From NCBI RefSeq assembly GCF_014646935.1, contig NZ_BMOF01000002.1, positions 49,085 to 113,084 of the forward strand: 64,000 nt of DNA. The letters run 5' to 3'. The notes below the pieces were generated by a model. That model did not search any database and was not told the DNA's origin. It saw only the letters and a list, made by a program, of their open reading frames with translations. This DNA comes from Calditerricola satsumensis. Lineage in GTDB: Bacteria > Bacillota > Bacilli > Calditerricolales > Calditerricolaceae. Made by a program: the position numbers and the translations under genes. Positions 57,047 through 64,000 of the stretch are shown here, piece after piece (position 1 is the first letter of the stretch; each line of letters opens with the position of its first letter).

Positions 57047-57819
57047 AATACGTGCGCGACGAGATCTGGAAACCCCAGGGCGATGCCCTTACCGCTTGCC
57101 ATGCCCGTTGGTTGACGCTGGGGGCCTTTGTGCACCCCTCGCGCCGCCGCTTCTGGTACGTGCCGCGCAGGCGGGAGGTCGCCCTGTTCGTACAGCTCGC
57201 CCAACACGTCAGCGGTCGCCCCGATCCCCTCGTCGTCGACGTGGGGTGCGGCCTGGGTCTCATGAGCTACCTGCTGGCACAAGAAGGGTGCCGGGTCATC
57301 GCCCTCGATGCCTCCACGGCGGCCCTGGATGCGGCCCGGGCGCTGTATGGGGATCACCCGCGCATCACTTTTGTGCAGGGCGACGTCACCGAACTGGCGT
57401 CTCGCTGGGGGCAAGAAGCGGACGGCCTGTTCGTGTCGTGGGTGCCACCCTACGCCCGCTGGGGGCCAGCCCTGTTCGGGTCCGGCGTGCCCCTCGTCTA
57501 CGTGGTTGGCGATCCCGAGGCCACGGGGTCCGCGTTGGCCGAGGAGATGGGCCGGTACGTTCGCGTGTTGTCCTATCCCACACCCGCTTGGCATGAGGTG
57601 CTGGGCTGGCTGGCCCTCCTCGCGCGCGGCGAGCGGCCCGACCCGGCAACGACGCTGACGGCGTCAAACCGGCACCAGGTGTTCCTGCGCGCCGATCGGG
57701 CGGCACCGCCGTCCCTTGACCTCCCGTCGGCCCCCCCCTACCCGTGGGAAGCGGAGCTGGACGCCCTTGGTCTTGTGCCCGGCACGCCAACGAAAGACGG
57801 CGTCATCTGGCCGTTTTGA
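57043..57819 (+). CDS. Class I SAM-dependent methyltransferase
   Basis: A 258-aa protein with the SAM-binding loop LVVDVGCGLGLMSYLL (~63-78), the acidic residue of motif II in VIALDAST (~85-92), and a motif III-like ITFVQGDVTELA. The C-terminal third is divergent and carries LTASNRHQVFL. The substrate is unknown. The ATG overlaps the stop of the upstream unknown gene, and GAGGAGGGG precedes it, so the two are co-translated. It is convergent with the phoH-like gene, 12 bases apart, with no obvious terminator. Confidence 0.8.
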   Translation: MKYVRDEIWKPQGDALTACHARWLTLGAFVHPSRRRFWYVPRRREVALFVQLAQHVSGRPDPLVVDVGCGLGLMSYLLAQEGCRVIALDASTAALDAARALYGDHPRITFVQGDVTELASRWGQEADGLFVSWVPPYARWGPALFGSGVPLVYVVGDPEATGSALAEEMGRYVRVLSYPTPAWHEVLGWLALLARGERPDPATTLTASNRHQVFLRADRAAPPSLDLPSAPPYPWEAELDALGLVPGTPTKDGVIWPF

Positions 57820-57831
57820 CGGTCGACTGCG

Positions 57832-59163
57832 TCACAGCAAATCGGCCGCCAATTGGGCCAGCGTGGAACGCTCGCCCTTTTCGAAACGGATGTGCCCGCT
57901 GATGGGCTGCGCCTTGAACCGTTCGACGACATGGGTGAGGCCGTTGCTGTAGGCGTCGAGGTAGGGGTGGTCGATCTGCTGGGGGTCCCCCATCAGCACG
58001 ATCTTGCTCCCCTCCCCCACCCGCGTCAGGATGGTCTTCACCTCGTGGCGCGTGAGGTTCTGCGCTTCATCGATGAGGATGAACTGGTTGGCGATGTTGC
58101 GCCCGCGAATGTACGTCAGCGCCTCCACCTGGATGCTGCCCATCCCGTCCAGGATGCGATCCAGGTCGCGGCGCTGTTTTGTGTTGAACAAATATTCCAA
58201 ATTATCGTAAATCGGTTGCATCCACGGGCGCAGTTTTTCCTCTTTTTCCCCCGGCAAATACCCGATGTCCCGGCCAAGCGGCACGACGGGGCGGGCGACG
58301 AGGAGCCGCTGGTAGCGCCGCTCTTCCTCCACCTTGTGCAAGGCGGCGGCCAGTGCAAGCAACGTCTTTCCGGTGCCGGCTTTTCCGGTCAGGGTGACCA
58401 AGGGAACCTCGTCGTCGAGCAGCAGGGAAAGGGCCATCCGTTGCTGCACGTTGCGGGGCCGGATCCCCCATACCGGCTCCTGGATGGAAGGCAGCAGCCG
58501 CGCCCAATCGCAATCGGCGGAAACGCGCACCACGGCCGATGCGGAGCCGCCGGTAAGGTCGCGAAGGATGAGGAACTGATTGGGGTACATCTCCGTGCTC
58601 GATGCGGCGAGATGCGCGATGGGCACCTTGCCGTGCTGGTACAGAACGTCGATCACGTCCGGTTCCACGTGCACCGTGGCATACCCGGCGTACAAGGCGT
58701 CGGGGTGAACCGCCCGGTCTGAACGGTAATCTTCCGCGCGCAAGCCCAGCGCATCCGCCTTCACCCGGACCAAGGCGTCCTTGCTGACCAGAATGACCGG
58801 GCGCGCCGGATCGTGCTTGGCTGCCTCTTCCTGGAGGTTGAGGGCGACGGACAAGATGCGGTTGTCGTTCGTCACCTCCAAGAAAATGTCCTGCAGCTTG
58901 CCAAAGGACCGGTGGTTCAGTTCGACGCGCAACCGCCCGCCGGTTTCGAGGGGCACGCCGCTGTGCAACGGACCGCGGGCGCGCAGGCTGTCGATGAGGC
59001 GGGACACCGTTCGCGCGTTGCGGCCGAGCTCGTCCATGAGCCGCTTTTTGGCGTCCACTTCCTCCAACACGACAGCCGGAATCACCACCTCGTTCTCTTC
59101 AAACGCGAAGATGGCCCGCGGATCGTGCAGCAGGACGCTGGTATCGAGCACGTAGATTTTCAA
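57832..59163 (-). CDS. ylaK: PIN-PhoH protein (PhoH2/YlaK family)
   Basis: An N-terminal PIN ribonuclease domain (~1-140, opening YVLDTSVLLHDP with conserved acidic residues) is fused to a PhoH ATPase domain. The Walker A motif is LTGKAGTGKTLLALA (~255-269), Walker B FILIDEAQN, and VARPVVPLGRDIGYLPGEKEEK the PhoH signature. PhoH2 proteins of mycobacteria act as RNA helicase/nucleases. Length 443 aa matches B. subtilis YlaK. TTG at 59161-59163 is the start. ylaJ lies next door but is divergent here; in B. subtilis ylaJ and ylaK run in the same direction. Confidence 0.92.
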   Translation of the reverse strand: MKIYVLDTSVLLHDPRAIFAFEENEVVIPAVVLEEVDAKKRLMDELGRNARTVSRLIDSLRARGPLHSGVPLETGGRLRVELNHRSFGKLQDIFLEVTNDNRILSVALNLQEEAAKHDPARPVILVSKDALVRVKADALGLRAEDYRSDRAVHPDALYAGYATVHVEPDVIDVLYQHGKVPIAHLAASSTEMYPNQFLILRDLTGGSASAVVRVSADCDWARLLPSIQEPVWGIRPRNVQQRMALSLLLDDEVPLVTLTGKAGTGKTLLALAAALHKVEEERRYQRLLVARPVVPLGRDIGYLPGEKEEKLRPWMQPIYDNLEYLFNTKQRRDLDRILDGMGSIQVEALTYIRGRNIANQFILIDEAQNLTRHEVKTILTRVGEGSKIVLMGDPQQIDHPYLDAYSNGLTHVVERFKAQPISGHIRFEKGERSTLAQLAADLL

Positions 59164-59298
59164 TCCTCTCGCCCCCTACTGAAACAAATGGTCAACACAA
59201 GTGGTCAACCCTATCCCCATCCACTTTCTCATACAGCATATGCCGATCGATCCGGCTTGGATTGGTTCCCCCGGCGTTTTCGTGCGGCATTTCCCGAT

Positions 59299-59328
59299 AC
59301 ATGTTCGAATCCCCTTTGACCCATACTA
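59299..59328 (+). promoter_or_regulatory. SigG-type promoter of ylaJ
   Basis: ACATG (59299-59303), 18 bases, CATACTA (59322-59328). The -10 matches the SigG consensus CATNHTA exactly and the -35 matches GHATR at four of five positions with the ideal spacing. Confidence 0.55.
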
Positions 59329-59366
59329 ACAACCAGAAAGGACTCCGCTGGAAAGGACGATCCTCG

Positions 59367-59939
59367 ATGCGAAACCTGCTCGTCATTGCCCTGTTGGTCG
59401 CCGCCCTCGCCGGTTGCCGTCCGGCCAACGAACCGCCCGCCAACGAAGCGGCCCCGCCCCAAGCGCCCAACGAAGACGTCCGCGTGCGCCAAACGCAGCC
59501 GGCAGCGCCGAAAAACCAAAGCGCGCAGGCCACGGCCGAACGGCTGGTGCGCCTGGCGGTGAAGGTACCCGGCGTTCAGGACGCCACCGCCGTGGTGGCC
59601 GGCAAGTATGCCGTCGTGGGGATCGACGTGAACGCCACGCTGGACCGCTCCCGGGTGGGCACCATTAAATATGCCGTGGCCGAAGCGCTGCGAGAAGACC
59701 CCCAAGGGACCAACGCCATTGTGACGGCCGATCCGGACATCGTGCAGCGGCTGCGCGAGATGGCGGCCGACATCCGTCAGGGGCGGCCCATCGGCGGCGT
59801 TGCCGAGGAGTTGGCCGACATCGTCGGCCGAATCATTCCCCAGCCGACACGGGAAGCGGAGCGGCGCGAACGGCCGGCGGATCGCGATACGCAGGAACGG
59901 ATCAACCAAACCCCGGAACCGAAACAGCCCGGTCGCTGA
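59367..59939 (+). CDS. ylaJ: YhcN/YlaJ-family sporulation lipoprotein
   Basis: A 190-aa lipoprotein: MRNLLVIALLVAALAGC gives a short signal peptide with lipobox LAGC. A Pro/Ala/Asn-rich linker (~20-55) leads to the YhcN/YlaJ domain (~58-160) with VPGVQDATAVVAGKYAVVGIDV and VADP-like ITADPDIVQRLREM. Family members sit in the inner spore membrane of Bacillus and affect germination. ATG at 59367 has GGAAAGGA upstream, and a SigG-type promoter precedes it. Confidence 0.88.
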   Translation: MRNLLVIALLVAALAGCRPANEPPANEAAPPQAPNEDVRVRQTQPAAPKNQSAQATAERLVRLAVKVPGVQDATAVVAGKYAVVGIDVNATLDRSRVGTIKYAVAEALREDPQGTNAIVTADPDIVQRLREMAADIRQGRPIGGVAEELADIVGRIIPQPTREAERRERPADRDTQERINQTPEPKQPGR

Positions 59940-59970
59940 TGCCCAACACAAGCGCACTGTGGGCAAACGC

Positions 59971-60009
59971 AAAAAGCCCAGTCGGCCATTGCGCCGACTA
60001 GGCTTTTTT
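59971..60009. terminator. Bidirectional intrinsic terminator between ylaJ and the flavin-binding gene
   Basis: An AAAAAGCCCAGTCGGC/GCCGACTAGGCTTTTTT near-perfect inverted repeat (about 59971-59986 and 59992-60009) with a short loop gives a T run on either strand. It overlaps the stop codon of the convergent gene (59998-60000). Confidence 0.88.
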
Positions 60010-60450
60010 CATCGCCTCCAGCACCTGCTGGTCCAATTTGGCCGCCGCCTGCGGGTTGTACGTCTTCTCGTACCGGGGCTCGACGGCGATCTTCGCCCCG
60101 TAGAACATGACGTCGCGAACCTCGGAAACGGCCACCTCCACCAGCGCCAGCTTGAGCGGCACCCCGTCCATCGTCTCTTGCACAATGCGCGCCTCGCCGG
60201 AGATGGACAGGATCGACTCCTGGGCAAACACGGCAAGGGCCACCCGGCTGTTCTTTCGCACGTTCTCGACGATCCGCGAGCGGTTGGCCACGGCAAAGCG
60301 CACGCGGCGCTCATCCGGCGCATGCACCCACGAGATGGCGCTGACGTTTGGCGCGCCCGTTTCGTCCACCGTCGCCAAGAGCACGAGCCGCTCCTTGGCG
60401 AGCAGCGCCACGAGCTCCGGTGTCAACGTCGTCGAAAGCGGTTCGGTCAT
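59998..60450 (-). CDS. Pyridoxamine 5'-phosphate oxidase-family (FMN-binding split-barrel) protein
   Basis: A 150-aa split-barrel protein with LLATVDETGAPNVSAISWV (~24-42), RVRFAVANRSRIVENVRKN, and ALAVFAQESILSISGEARIV. This is the FMN-binding fold of PNPOx-like proteins. It lacks the C-terminal region of true PdxH, so a role as a general flavin or F420-like reductase is more likely; the substrate is unknown. ATG at 60450 with GGAGGAGGGGG; an extended -10 (TGTGGTAAACT) lies ~35-45 bases upstream. Confidence 0.8.
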   Translation of the reverse strand: MTEPLSTTLTPELVALLAKERLVLLATVDETGAPNVSAISWVHAPDERRVRFAVANRSRIVENVRKNSRVALAVFAQESILSISGEARIVQETMDGVPLKLALVEVAVSEVRDVMFYGAKIAVEPRYEKTYNPQAAAKLDQQVLEAMKKA

Positions 60451-60537
60451 GCGCGCCCCCTCCTCCCGTGTGCGGTTTCCTTTAGTTTACCACAGTTGGC
60501 CCCGCCGCTGTCCACAGGGCAACGGTGTCCCCTGTCC

Positions 60538-61602
60538 TCACGGCTTTTGCGCCGCCGTCACCCGGTTCCCGGCCAATTCGGCCTGGAGGATATGGCTGAC
60601 GCGATCAAGGGTGTCGCGCGGAATGATGGTGAAGCCGGATCCGGGGTCCCAATACAAACCGTCCAGGGTGAGGCTGAGGATATCCTCGTCCTTCACGCTG
60701 CGGAAGGTCCATGCCAGCGCCTTCATCTGCGACGGCGTCAGGTCGGTGCGGATGTGTTCGCCCGCCACATCGAGAAGCTCGCCGAGGGCCGTCAACACAC
60801 CCATCGATTGGGCCTTCTCCGCCAGCGCGCGCAACACCTTCTGCTGGCGTTCGTTGCGCTCGAAGTCATTGGAGTAGTACCGCCACCCGCGGTCGTCCAG
60901 GCGATGGCGAACGTAACCGAGCGTCTCCTCGCCGTCGAGGTGCTGAAACCCCTTCTTCAGGTTGATGCGCGTCCCGTCTGTCGGGTCGTGGTAAACAAGG
61001 TCGCGCTCCACCTCGATGTCAATCCCGCCGAGGGCATCAACGGTTTTCACGAAACCCTCAAAGTCGATCAGCACATAATAGTCGATCGGGATGTCCAGGA
61101 GCCGGCCGAAGGTTTCCTTGGCTACCGTCGGGCCGTCCACTTCGGGCACTTTGCCACGCTGCAGGTCCCGTTCCTTCTTCCATTCGCCGTAGGCGAAGGC
61201 GTAGTTGGCTTTGTGTGGCGCGCGCAGGCCCGGAATTTTCACTTTGGTGTCTCGCGGAATCGACACGAGCGTCACCTTGCGCAGCTTCGGATTGACCACG
61301 CCGACGATGATGACATCCGTGTTGAGCGATCCCGTCTCGGCGCGGGTATCCTTCCCCAGCACCAACACGGCAAAGGGCTTTTCGGTGATGCTGTCGTCCA
61401 GCGGCACGCGATCCACGGACGTCCCCGGATGAGACGGGCGCGTCATCTTTTGGAGCGTATGTTCCACTTTCCAATACAAGTACCCGGCATAGGCTCCGAT
61501 GGAAAGGATGACCATAAGGACGAACGAGAGGAGCATCTTTGGCCATTTCCGGCGCCGCTTTCGGCGTGACGTCGCCTGGACGGGCTGAGCGGCCACCGCC
61601 AT
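60538..61602 (-). CDS. LytR-CpsA-Psr (LCP) family cell-wall polymer ligase
   Basis: A 354-aa membrane-anchored enzyme that attaches teichoic acid or other polymers to peptidoglycan. A basic cytoplasmic tail (RRKRRRKWPK) precedes one membrane segment (~22-42). The extracellular LCP domain has VLVLGKDTRAETGSLNTDVIIV (~80-101), VSIPRDTKVKIP and VRHRLDDRGWRYYSNDFERNERQQKVL. The phosphate-binding Arg and Asp residues of the family are present. ATG at 61602 follows GGAGGTG. Several LCP paralogues exist per Bacillus genome (TagT, TagU, TagV); which one this corresponds to is unclear. Confidence 0.9.
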   Translation of the reverse strand: MAVAAQPVQATSRRKRRRKWPKMLLSFVLMVILSIGAYAGYLYWKVEHTLQKMTRPSHPGTSVDRVPLDDSITEKPFAVLVLGKDTRAETGSLNTDVIIVGVVNPKLRKVTLVSIPRDTKVKIPGLRAPHKANYAFAYGEWKKERDLQRGKVPEVDGPTVAKETFGRLLDIPIDYYVLIDFEGFVKTVDALGGIDIEVERDLVYHDPTDGTRINLKKGFQHLDGEETLGYVRHRLDDRGWRYYSNDFERNERQQKVLRALAEKAQSMGVLTALGELLDVAGEHIRTDLTPSQMKALAWTFRSVKDEDILSLTLDGLYWDPGSGFTIIPRDTLDRVSHILQAELAGNRVTAAQKP

Positions 61603-61705
61603 ACGCCTTCACCTCCGATTGCCGATCTCCGCACGCCGTTTCCCTCGCAACCGGGATGTCCGCACCCGAGGAAACCCGTATCCTCACGCAAAGGAGGGGG
61701 GTTTT

Positions 61706-62065
61706 GTGCAACGCGCCGACGATGTCCGCGAACTGCTCAACGCCCTCAATGCCCTTGCGGATCGGCTCGAGGCAGTAGAAGCCCTGGACAACCGCCTGGA
61801 GCGCTTGGCGCTCGCGGCCGAACGCGTTCGGCTCGGCGAAGTGCTGCTCAACTATACGCGGCCGCGGCGCATTTTTTGGCTGCATTTTCTAGGCGGGCTT
61901 TCCCGCGGACTGGGCCTAACCGTGGGCACCGCCATCGTCATCGGCGTTGCCGGCTATCTGCTCAGCCAATTCGTCAACGTGCCCCTCGTCGGGGAAAAAG
62001 TGGCCCACATCCTCGAGTGGGTCGAGTACTACCGCGCCCAGGATCATGCGCCCTTTTCTCGCTAG
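61706..62065 (+). CDS. DUF5665-type small membrane protein
   Basis: A 119-aa protein with an N-terminal helical region rich in Leu/Glu/Arg (~5-50). YTRPRRIFWLHFLGGLSRGLGLTVG leads into two adjacent hydrophobic stretches (~57-95), then a short polar end. The pattern 'RxxWLxFLxGxxRGLGxxxG' is that of DUF5665 proteins in Firmicutes, of unknown function. GTG at 61706-61708 follows AAAGGAGGGGG. It is divergent from the LCP gene. Confidence 0.75.
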   Translation: MQRADDVRELLNALNALADRLEAVEALDNRLERLALAAERVRLGEVLLNYTRPRRIFWLHFLGGLSRGLGLTVGTAIVIGVAGYLLSQFVNVPLVGEKVAHILEWVEYYRAQDHAPFSR

Positions 62066-62075
62066 CCGGCCTGCG

Positions 62076-62084
62076 TGGTATACT
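62076..62084 (+). promoter_or_regulatory. Extended -10 promoter candidate for ylaI
   Basis: TGGTATACT (-10 box TATACT 62079-62084) lies 59 bases before the ylaI ATG; the -35 region is weak. Confidence 0.45.
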
Positions 62085-62142
62085 GGGGTCGGCGCCGTAT
62101 GCGCGCGGCCAAGAATTCGCGGCATGAAAGGAGCGACCGCGG

Positions 62143-62343
62143 ATGCGCGTCACGTGTTTCTTGTGCGAGCGCGTGGAGGAGATCGACGACAACAGCTTGC
62201 TGGCCAAGCGGATTCGCCACCGTCCCCTCACCCCATACCTCTGCCCCGCCTGTCACGACCGCATTGCCCAAAAAACGCTGGCCCGTCGCCGCCAATCCCA
62301 AGGGGGATCGAAATCAACCCCCCGCGGGCAAGAGCGGAGCTGA
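62143..62343 (+). CDS. ylaI: DUF2197 zinc-ribbon-like protein YlaI
   Basis: A 66-aa protein opening MRVTCFLCERVEEIDDNSLLAKRIRHRP, with two CxxC pairs (5-8 and ~34-37) forming a probable zinc ribbon. This matches B. subtilis YlaI throughout. Function is unknown. AAAGGAG precedes the ATG. It lies in the yla block with ylaH, ylaJ and ylaK. Confidence 0.88.
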   Translation: MRVTCFLCERVEEIDDNSLLAKRIRHRPLTPYLCPACHDRIAQKTLARRRQSQGGSKSTPRGQERS

Positions 62344-62396
62344 CGGCTTGAAAGACCGCGCGCCAGCCGGAAAAGGGCCCGTCGACCGGGACGGGT

Positions 62397-62672
62397 TTAG
62401 GCGTTGGGCGGCTTTTCCCGTTCCGTCACGTCGCGCAGGAGCTGTTCCACCGCGTCGCGGTCAAACATCTGCAGCCCCGTCTTGCCACCGGCGACGAAGC
62501 GCACCGTGTACATCGTCGCGTCGACGGCAACCTCCAGCCGTTCGACGCCGTGGTCCCGGCGCAACAGGTCTTCAAAAAACTCTCGCGTCTCGGCCGCAGC
62601 GCGGTCGTGGGGCCGGGCGTCGGCCAACACTTTGCTCTGCAACCAGTTGAAGAGGGCGTCCACGCGGTTCAT
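62397..62672 (-). CDS. Small conserved protein of unknown function
   Basis: A 91-aa soluble, acidic protein (opening MNRVDALFNWLQSKVLADARP) with a predicted alpha-beta arrangement: VERLEVAVDATMYTVRFV and GLQMFDRDAVEQLLRDV. I do not recognise a named family. ATG at 62670-62672 overlaps the ylaH stop (ATGA) and has GGAGGAG upstream, so it is co-translated with ylaH and likely conserved with it. Confidence 0.7.
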   Translation of the reverse strand: MNRVDALFNWLQSKVLADARPHDRAAAETREFFEDLLRRDHGVERLEVAVDATMYTVRFVAGGKTGLQMFDRDAVEQLLRDVTEREKPPNA

Positions 62673-62959
62673 GTGGTCTCCTCCCGTTTGCGCCGCGCCG
62701 CCGCGCGCCGCCGGATCTGCACGACCACAAGCAGGGCCACGCCCACCAGAAGAGCGGGGACGATGGGCAACCCGAGGGCATACAGAACCGTCAGCGGCAC
62801 GCAGCCGATCGCCAGCAAGAGGTACACGATCGCCGTCTTGAGGAGCGGCAGTTTGCGCGCAAAGCCCAGGTTGTAGAGGATGACGGTCAACACGAAGATG
62901 ACCGCGTAGGCGTGATCGCGCACAAACGCCACAGCGGCCTCCCACGCCGCGCTTCCCAC
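62669..62959 (-). CDS. ylaH: YlaH-like membrane protein
   Basis: A 96-aa protein with three hydrophobic segments (~10-25, 36-52, 57-77) and a basic C-terminal tail (RRRAAARRKREE). LYNLGFARKLPLLKTAIVYLLLAIGC is the hallmark of the YlaH family; the function is unknown. The start is taken as GTG at 62957-62959, ~10 bases after AAAGGAG; a GTG seven bases upstream is out of frame. Only seven bases separate it from nfo. Confidence 0.82.
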   Translation of the reverse strand: MGSAAWEAAVAFVRDHAYAVIFVLTVILYNLGFARKLPLLKTAIVYLLLAIGCVPLTVLYALGLPIVPALLVGVALLVVVQIRRRAAARRKREETT

Positions 62960-62966
62960 CGCACGT

Positions 62967-63806
62967 TCACTCCTTTTCCGCGAGCCACGCGCGCAACAGC
63001 GCGATCTCTTCGGCGTATTCCCGTTCGTCCTCCACCGGCGTCTCCAACACCGCCGGCAAATGGGCGAGGGGATCGGCAAGCAATAGCCGTTTCAGCGCGT
63101 CGGCGCCGATTTCTCCCCGGCCAATTTTTTCGTGCCGGTCCTTGCGGCTGCCAAAGGGCGCCTTGCTGTCGTTGACGTGGAGGACGACCACGTGGTCGAG
63201 GTAGCCGGTCTCCTCCATGGCCCGCACCAGCTCGTCCACCGTGTCCCCATTCCAGAGCCCCGCGGCAAAGGCATGGCACGTGTCGAAACAAAAGCCGACG
63301 CGCTCGGGATGCCGCGTGGCCGCGCGCACCTCCAAAAGCGTCTCGAAGGTCTGCCCCAACTCCGATCCTTGCCCCGCCGTGTTCTCCAAGAGCAGCTTGG
63401 TCGGGCCGTTGTAAAGCTCGAAGATGGCGTCAATCGCCTCCACCATTCGCCGCAGGCCGAAGGCTTCGCCCCGGCCGACATGCTTGCCACAGTGCACGAC
63501 GGCCCCAACGGCGCCATACGCCTCGGCAATGCGCAGGTCTTCGGCGATGGAGCGCACGGTGACCTGCCACAATTCGTCGTCCGGCGTCGACAGGTTGGTC
63601 ACATAGGGCGTATGGGCGACGAGCACCATGCCGTGCTCGCGGCAGTACGCCACGCCCTCCTCTGCATCGCGCGGGTCAATCTTCTTGCTGCGCAGCCCGC
63701 GCGGATTTTTCGTAAAGATTTGAAAGGCGTCTGCCCCCAGGGCTCGCGCGTTTTTTGCCGCTTGGGCAAAGCCCTTGGCGACGCTGACATGGCACCCGAT
63801 CTTCAC
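62967..63806 (-). CDS. nfo: Endonuclease IV (AP endonuclease)
   Basis: Cleaves DNA 5' to abasic sites during base-excision repair. A 279-aa TIM barrel with the three-metal site spread over GCHVSVAKG (4-12), LLLENTAGQG, GFCFDTCHAFAAG (~172-184), LHVNDSKAPFGSRKDRHEKIGRGEIG (~209-234) and a C-terminal LETP. All metal-ligand motifs are intact. GTG at 63804-63806 follows GAGGTGAGGAC. First gene of the nfo-ylaH unit. Confidence 0.95.
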   Translation of the reverse strand: MKIGCHVSVAKGFAQAAKNARALGADAFQIFTKNPRGLRSKKIDPRDAEEGVAYCREHGMVLVAHTPYVTNLSTPDDELWQVTVRSIAEDLRIAEAYGAVGAVVHCGKHVGRGEAFGLRRMVEAIDAIFELYNGPTKLLLENTAGQGSELGQTFETLLEVRAATRHPERVGFCFDTCHAFAAGLWNGDTVDELVRAMEETGYLDHVVVLHVNDSKAPFGSRKDRHEKIGRGEIGADALKRLLLADPLAHLPAVLETPVEDEREYAEEIALLRAWLAEKE

Positions 63807-63898
63807 GTCCTCACCTCAACTGCCGTTCCTTCGGTTTCGGACCCGTTTGGGCCCTCGTTCGGTGCAAGACGGCACCGCTTTGTTGCACATCTTCTATT

Positions 63899-63928
63899 AA
63901 TGTAGCGTGTTCGACAGCCATCCGACAA
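63899..63928 (-). promoter_or_regulatory. SigA-type promoter of nfo-ylaH
   Basis: TTGTCG (63923-63928), 18 bases, TACATT (63899-63904), ~93 bases before the nfo GTG. The leader between (63807-63898) shows no recognised regulatory structure. Confidence 0.55.
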
Positions 63929-63969
63929 GAGAAAACCGAAATGAGCTTTTTTCGCTGTGCCTGTATCTC

Positions 63970-63989
63970 GGCCTGATCTGCATCAGGCC
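63970..63989. other. Hairpin near the window end
   Basis: GGCCTGAT (63970-63977) pairs with ATCAGGCC (63982-63989) around a 4-base loop; the T content after it is modest (ATCTTCAGTTT). It may be a terminator of a gene beyond the window. Nothing else is seen in 63930-64000. Confidence 0.35.
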
Positions 63990-64000
63990 ATCTTCAGTTT

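Noticed and set aside
63970..63989. Perfect hairpin as an attachment site or repeat
   Set aside because: It occurs once, no tRNA or integrase is near, and it can be a simple terminator of a gene beyond the window.

Overview
The window is a GC-rich (well over 60 percent by eye) stretch of a bacterial chromosome from an endospore-forming Bacillales-type Firmicute, most likely a thermophile. Gene order follows the Bacillus subtilis spoIIG-ylm-divIVA-ileS-lspA-pyr and mraZ-dcw regions almost gene for gene. Sporulation genes are present (spoIIGA, sigE, sigG, spoVD, spoVE, an rsfA/gerR homologue, ylaJ), and control is by a PyrR attenuator and a T-box. The organism name is inference only; a high-GC thermophile such as Calditerricola would fit.

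Region by region. 1-1.0 kb: the end of a radical SAM gene on the + strand. 1.1-11.7 kb (- strand): pyrimidine operon pyrR-pyrP-pyrB-pyrC-carA-carB-pyrF-pyrE, with a strong promoter and two PyrR-type attenuators; pyrK and pyrD are absent. 11.7-14.8 kb: ylyB(rluD), lspA, a DksA/TraR-type protein, an internally deleted alpha/beta-hydrolase remnant and a PH-domain protein. 15.0-22.3 kb: ileS with an Ile T-box leader, then divIVA, ylmH, ylmG, sepF, ylmE, ylmD, ylmC. 22.4-25 kb: sigG, sigE, spoIIGA. 25.1-43 kb: the division and cell-wall (dcw) cluster in the order mraZ-rsmH-ftsL-pbpB-spoVD-murE-murF-mraY-murD-spoVE-murG-murB-divIB-ftsA-ftsZ. 43.2-48.5 kb: a frameshifted cupredoxin lipoprotein behind a Fur-like box, ahcY, bshC and panE. 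48.6-52.8 kb: a yngH-yngHB-yngG-yngE acyl-CoA carboxylase/HMG-CoA lyase operon. 53-64 kb: rsfA/gerR-like gene, yqgY, two methyltransferases, a CcoS-like peptide, a metallo-beta-lactamase-fold protein, an unknown gene, phoH-like ylaK, ylaJ, a flavin-binding protein, an LCP ligase, ylaI, ylaH and nfo.

The genes form coherent programmes. One operon makes UMP under PyrR feedback. The dcw cluster makes lipid II and builds the divisome, while divIVA and sepF position and anchor it. SpoIIGA, SigE and SigG run sporulation, and SigF- and SigG-like promoters can be read upstream of sigG, the rsfA-like gene and ylaJ. The yng-type operon looks like branched-chain acyl-CoA breakdown, which is a mother-cell activity in B. 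subtilis.

Most worth a second look: an apparent small C-rich RNA gene at about 55313-55394 with its own promoter and terminator; the frameshifted copper protein with a Fur-like operator; the missing pyrK/pyrD; the SpoIIGA frame without a normal start codon; and the hydrolase remnant. No tRNA, rRNA, CRISPR array, insertion sequence or prophage was seen.
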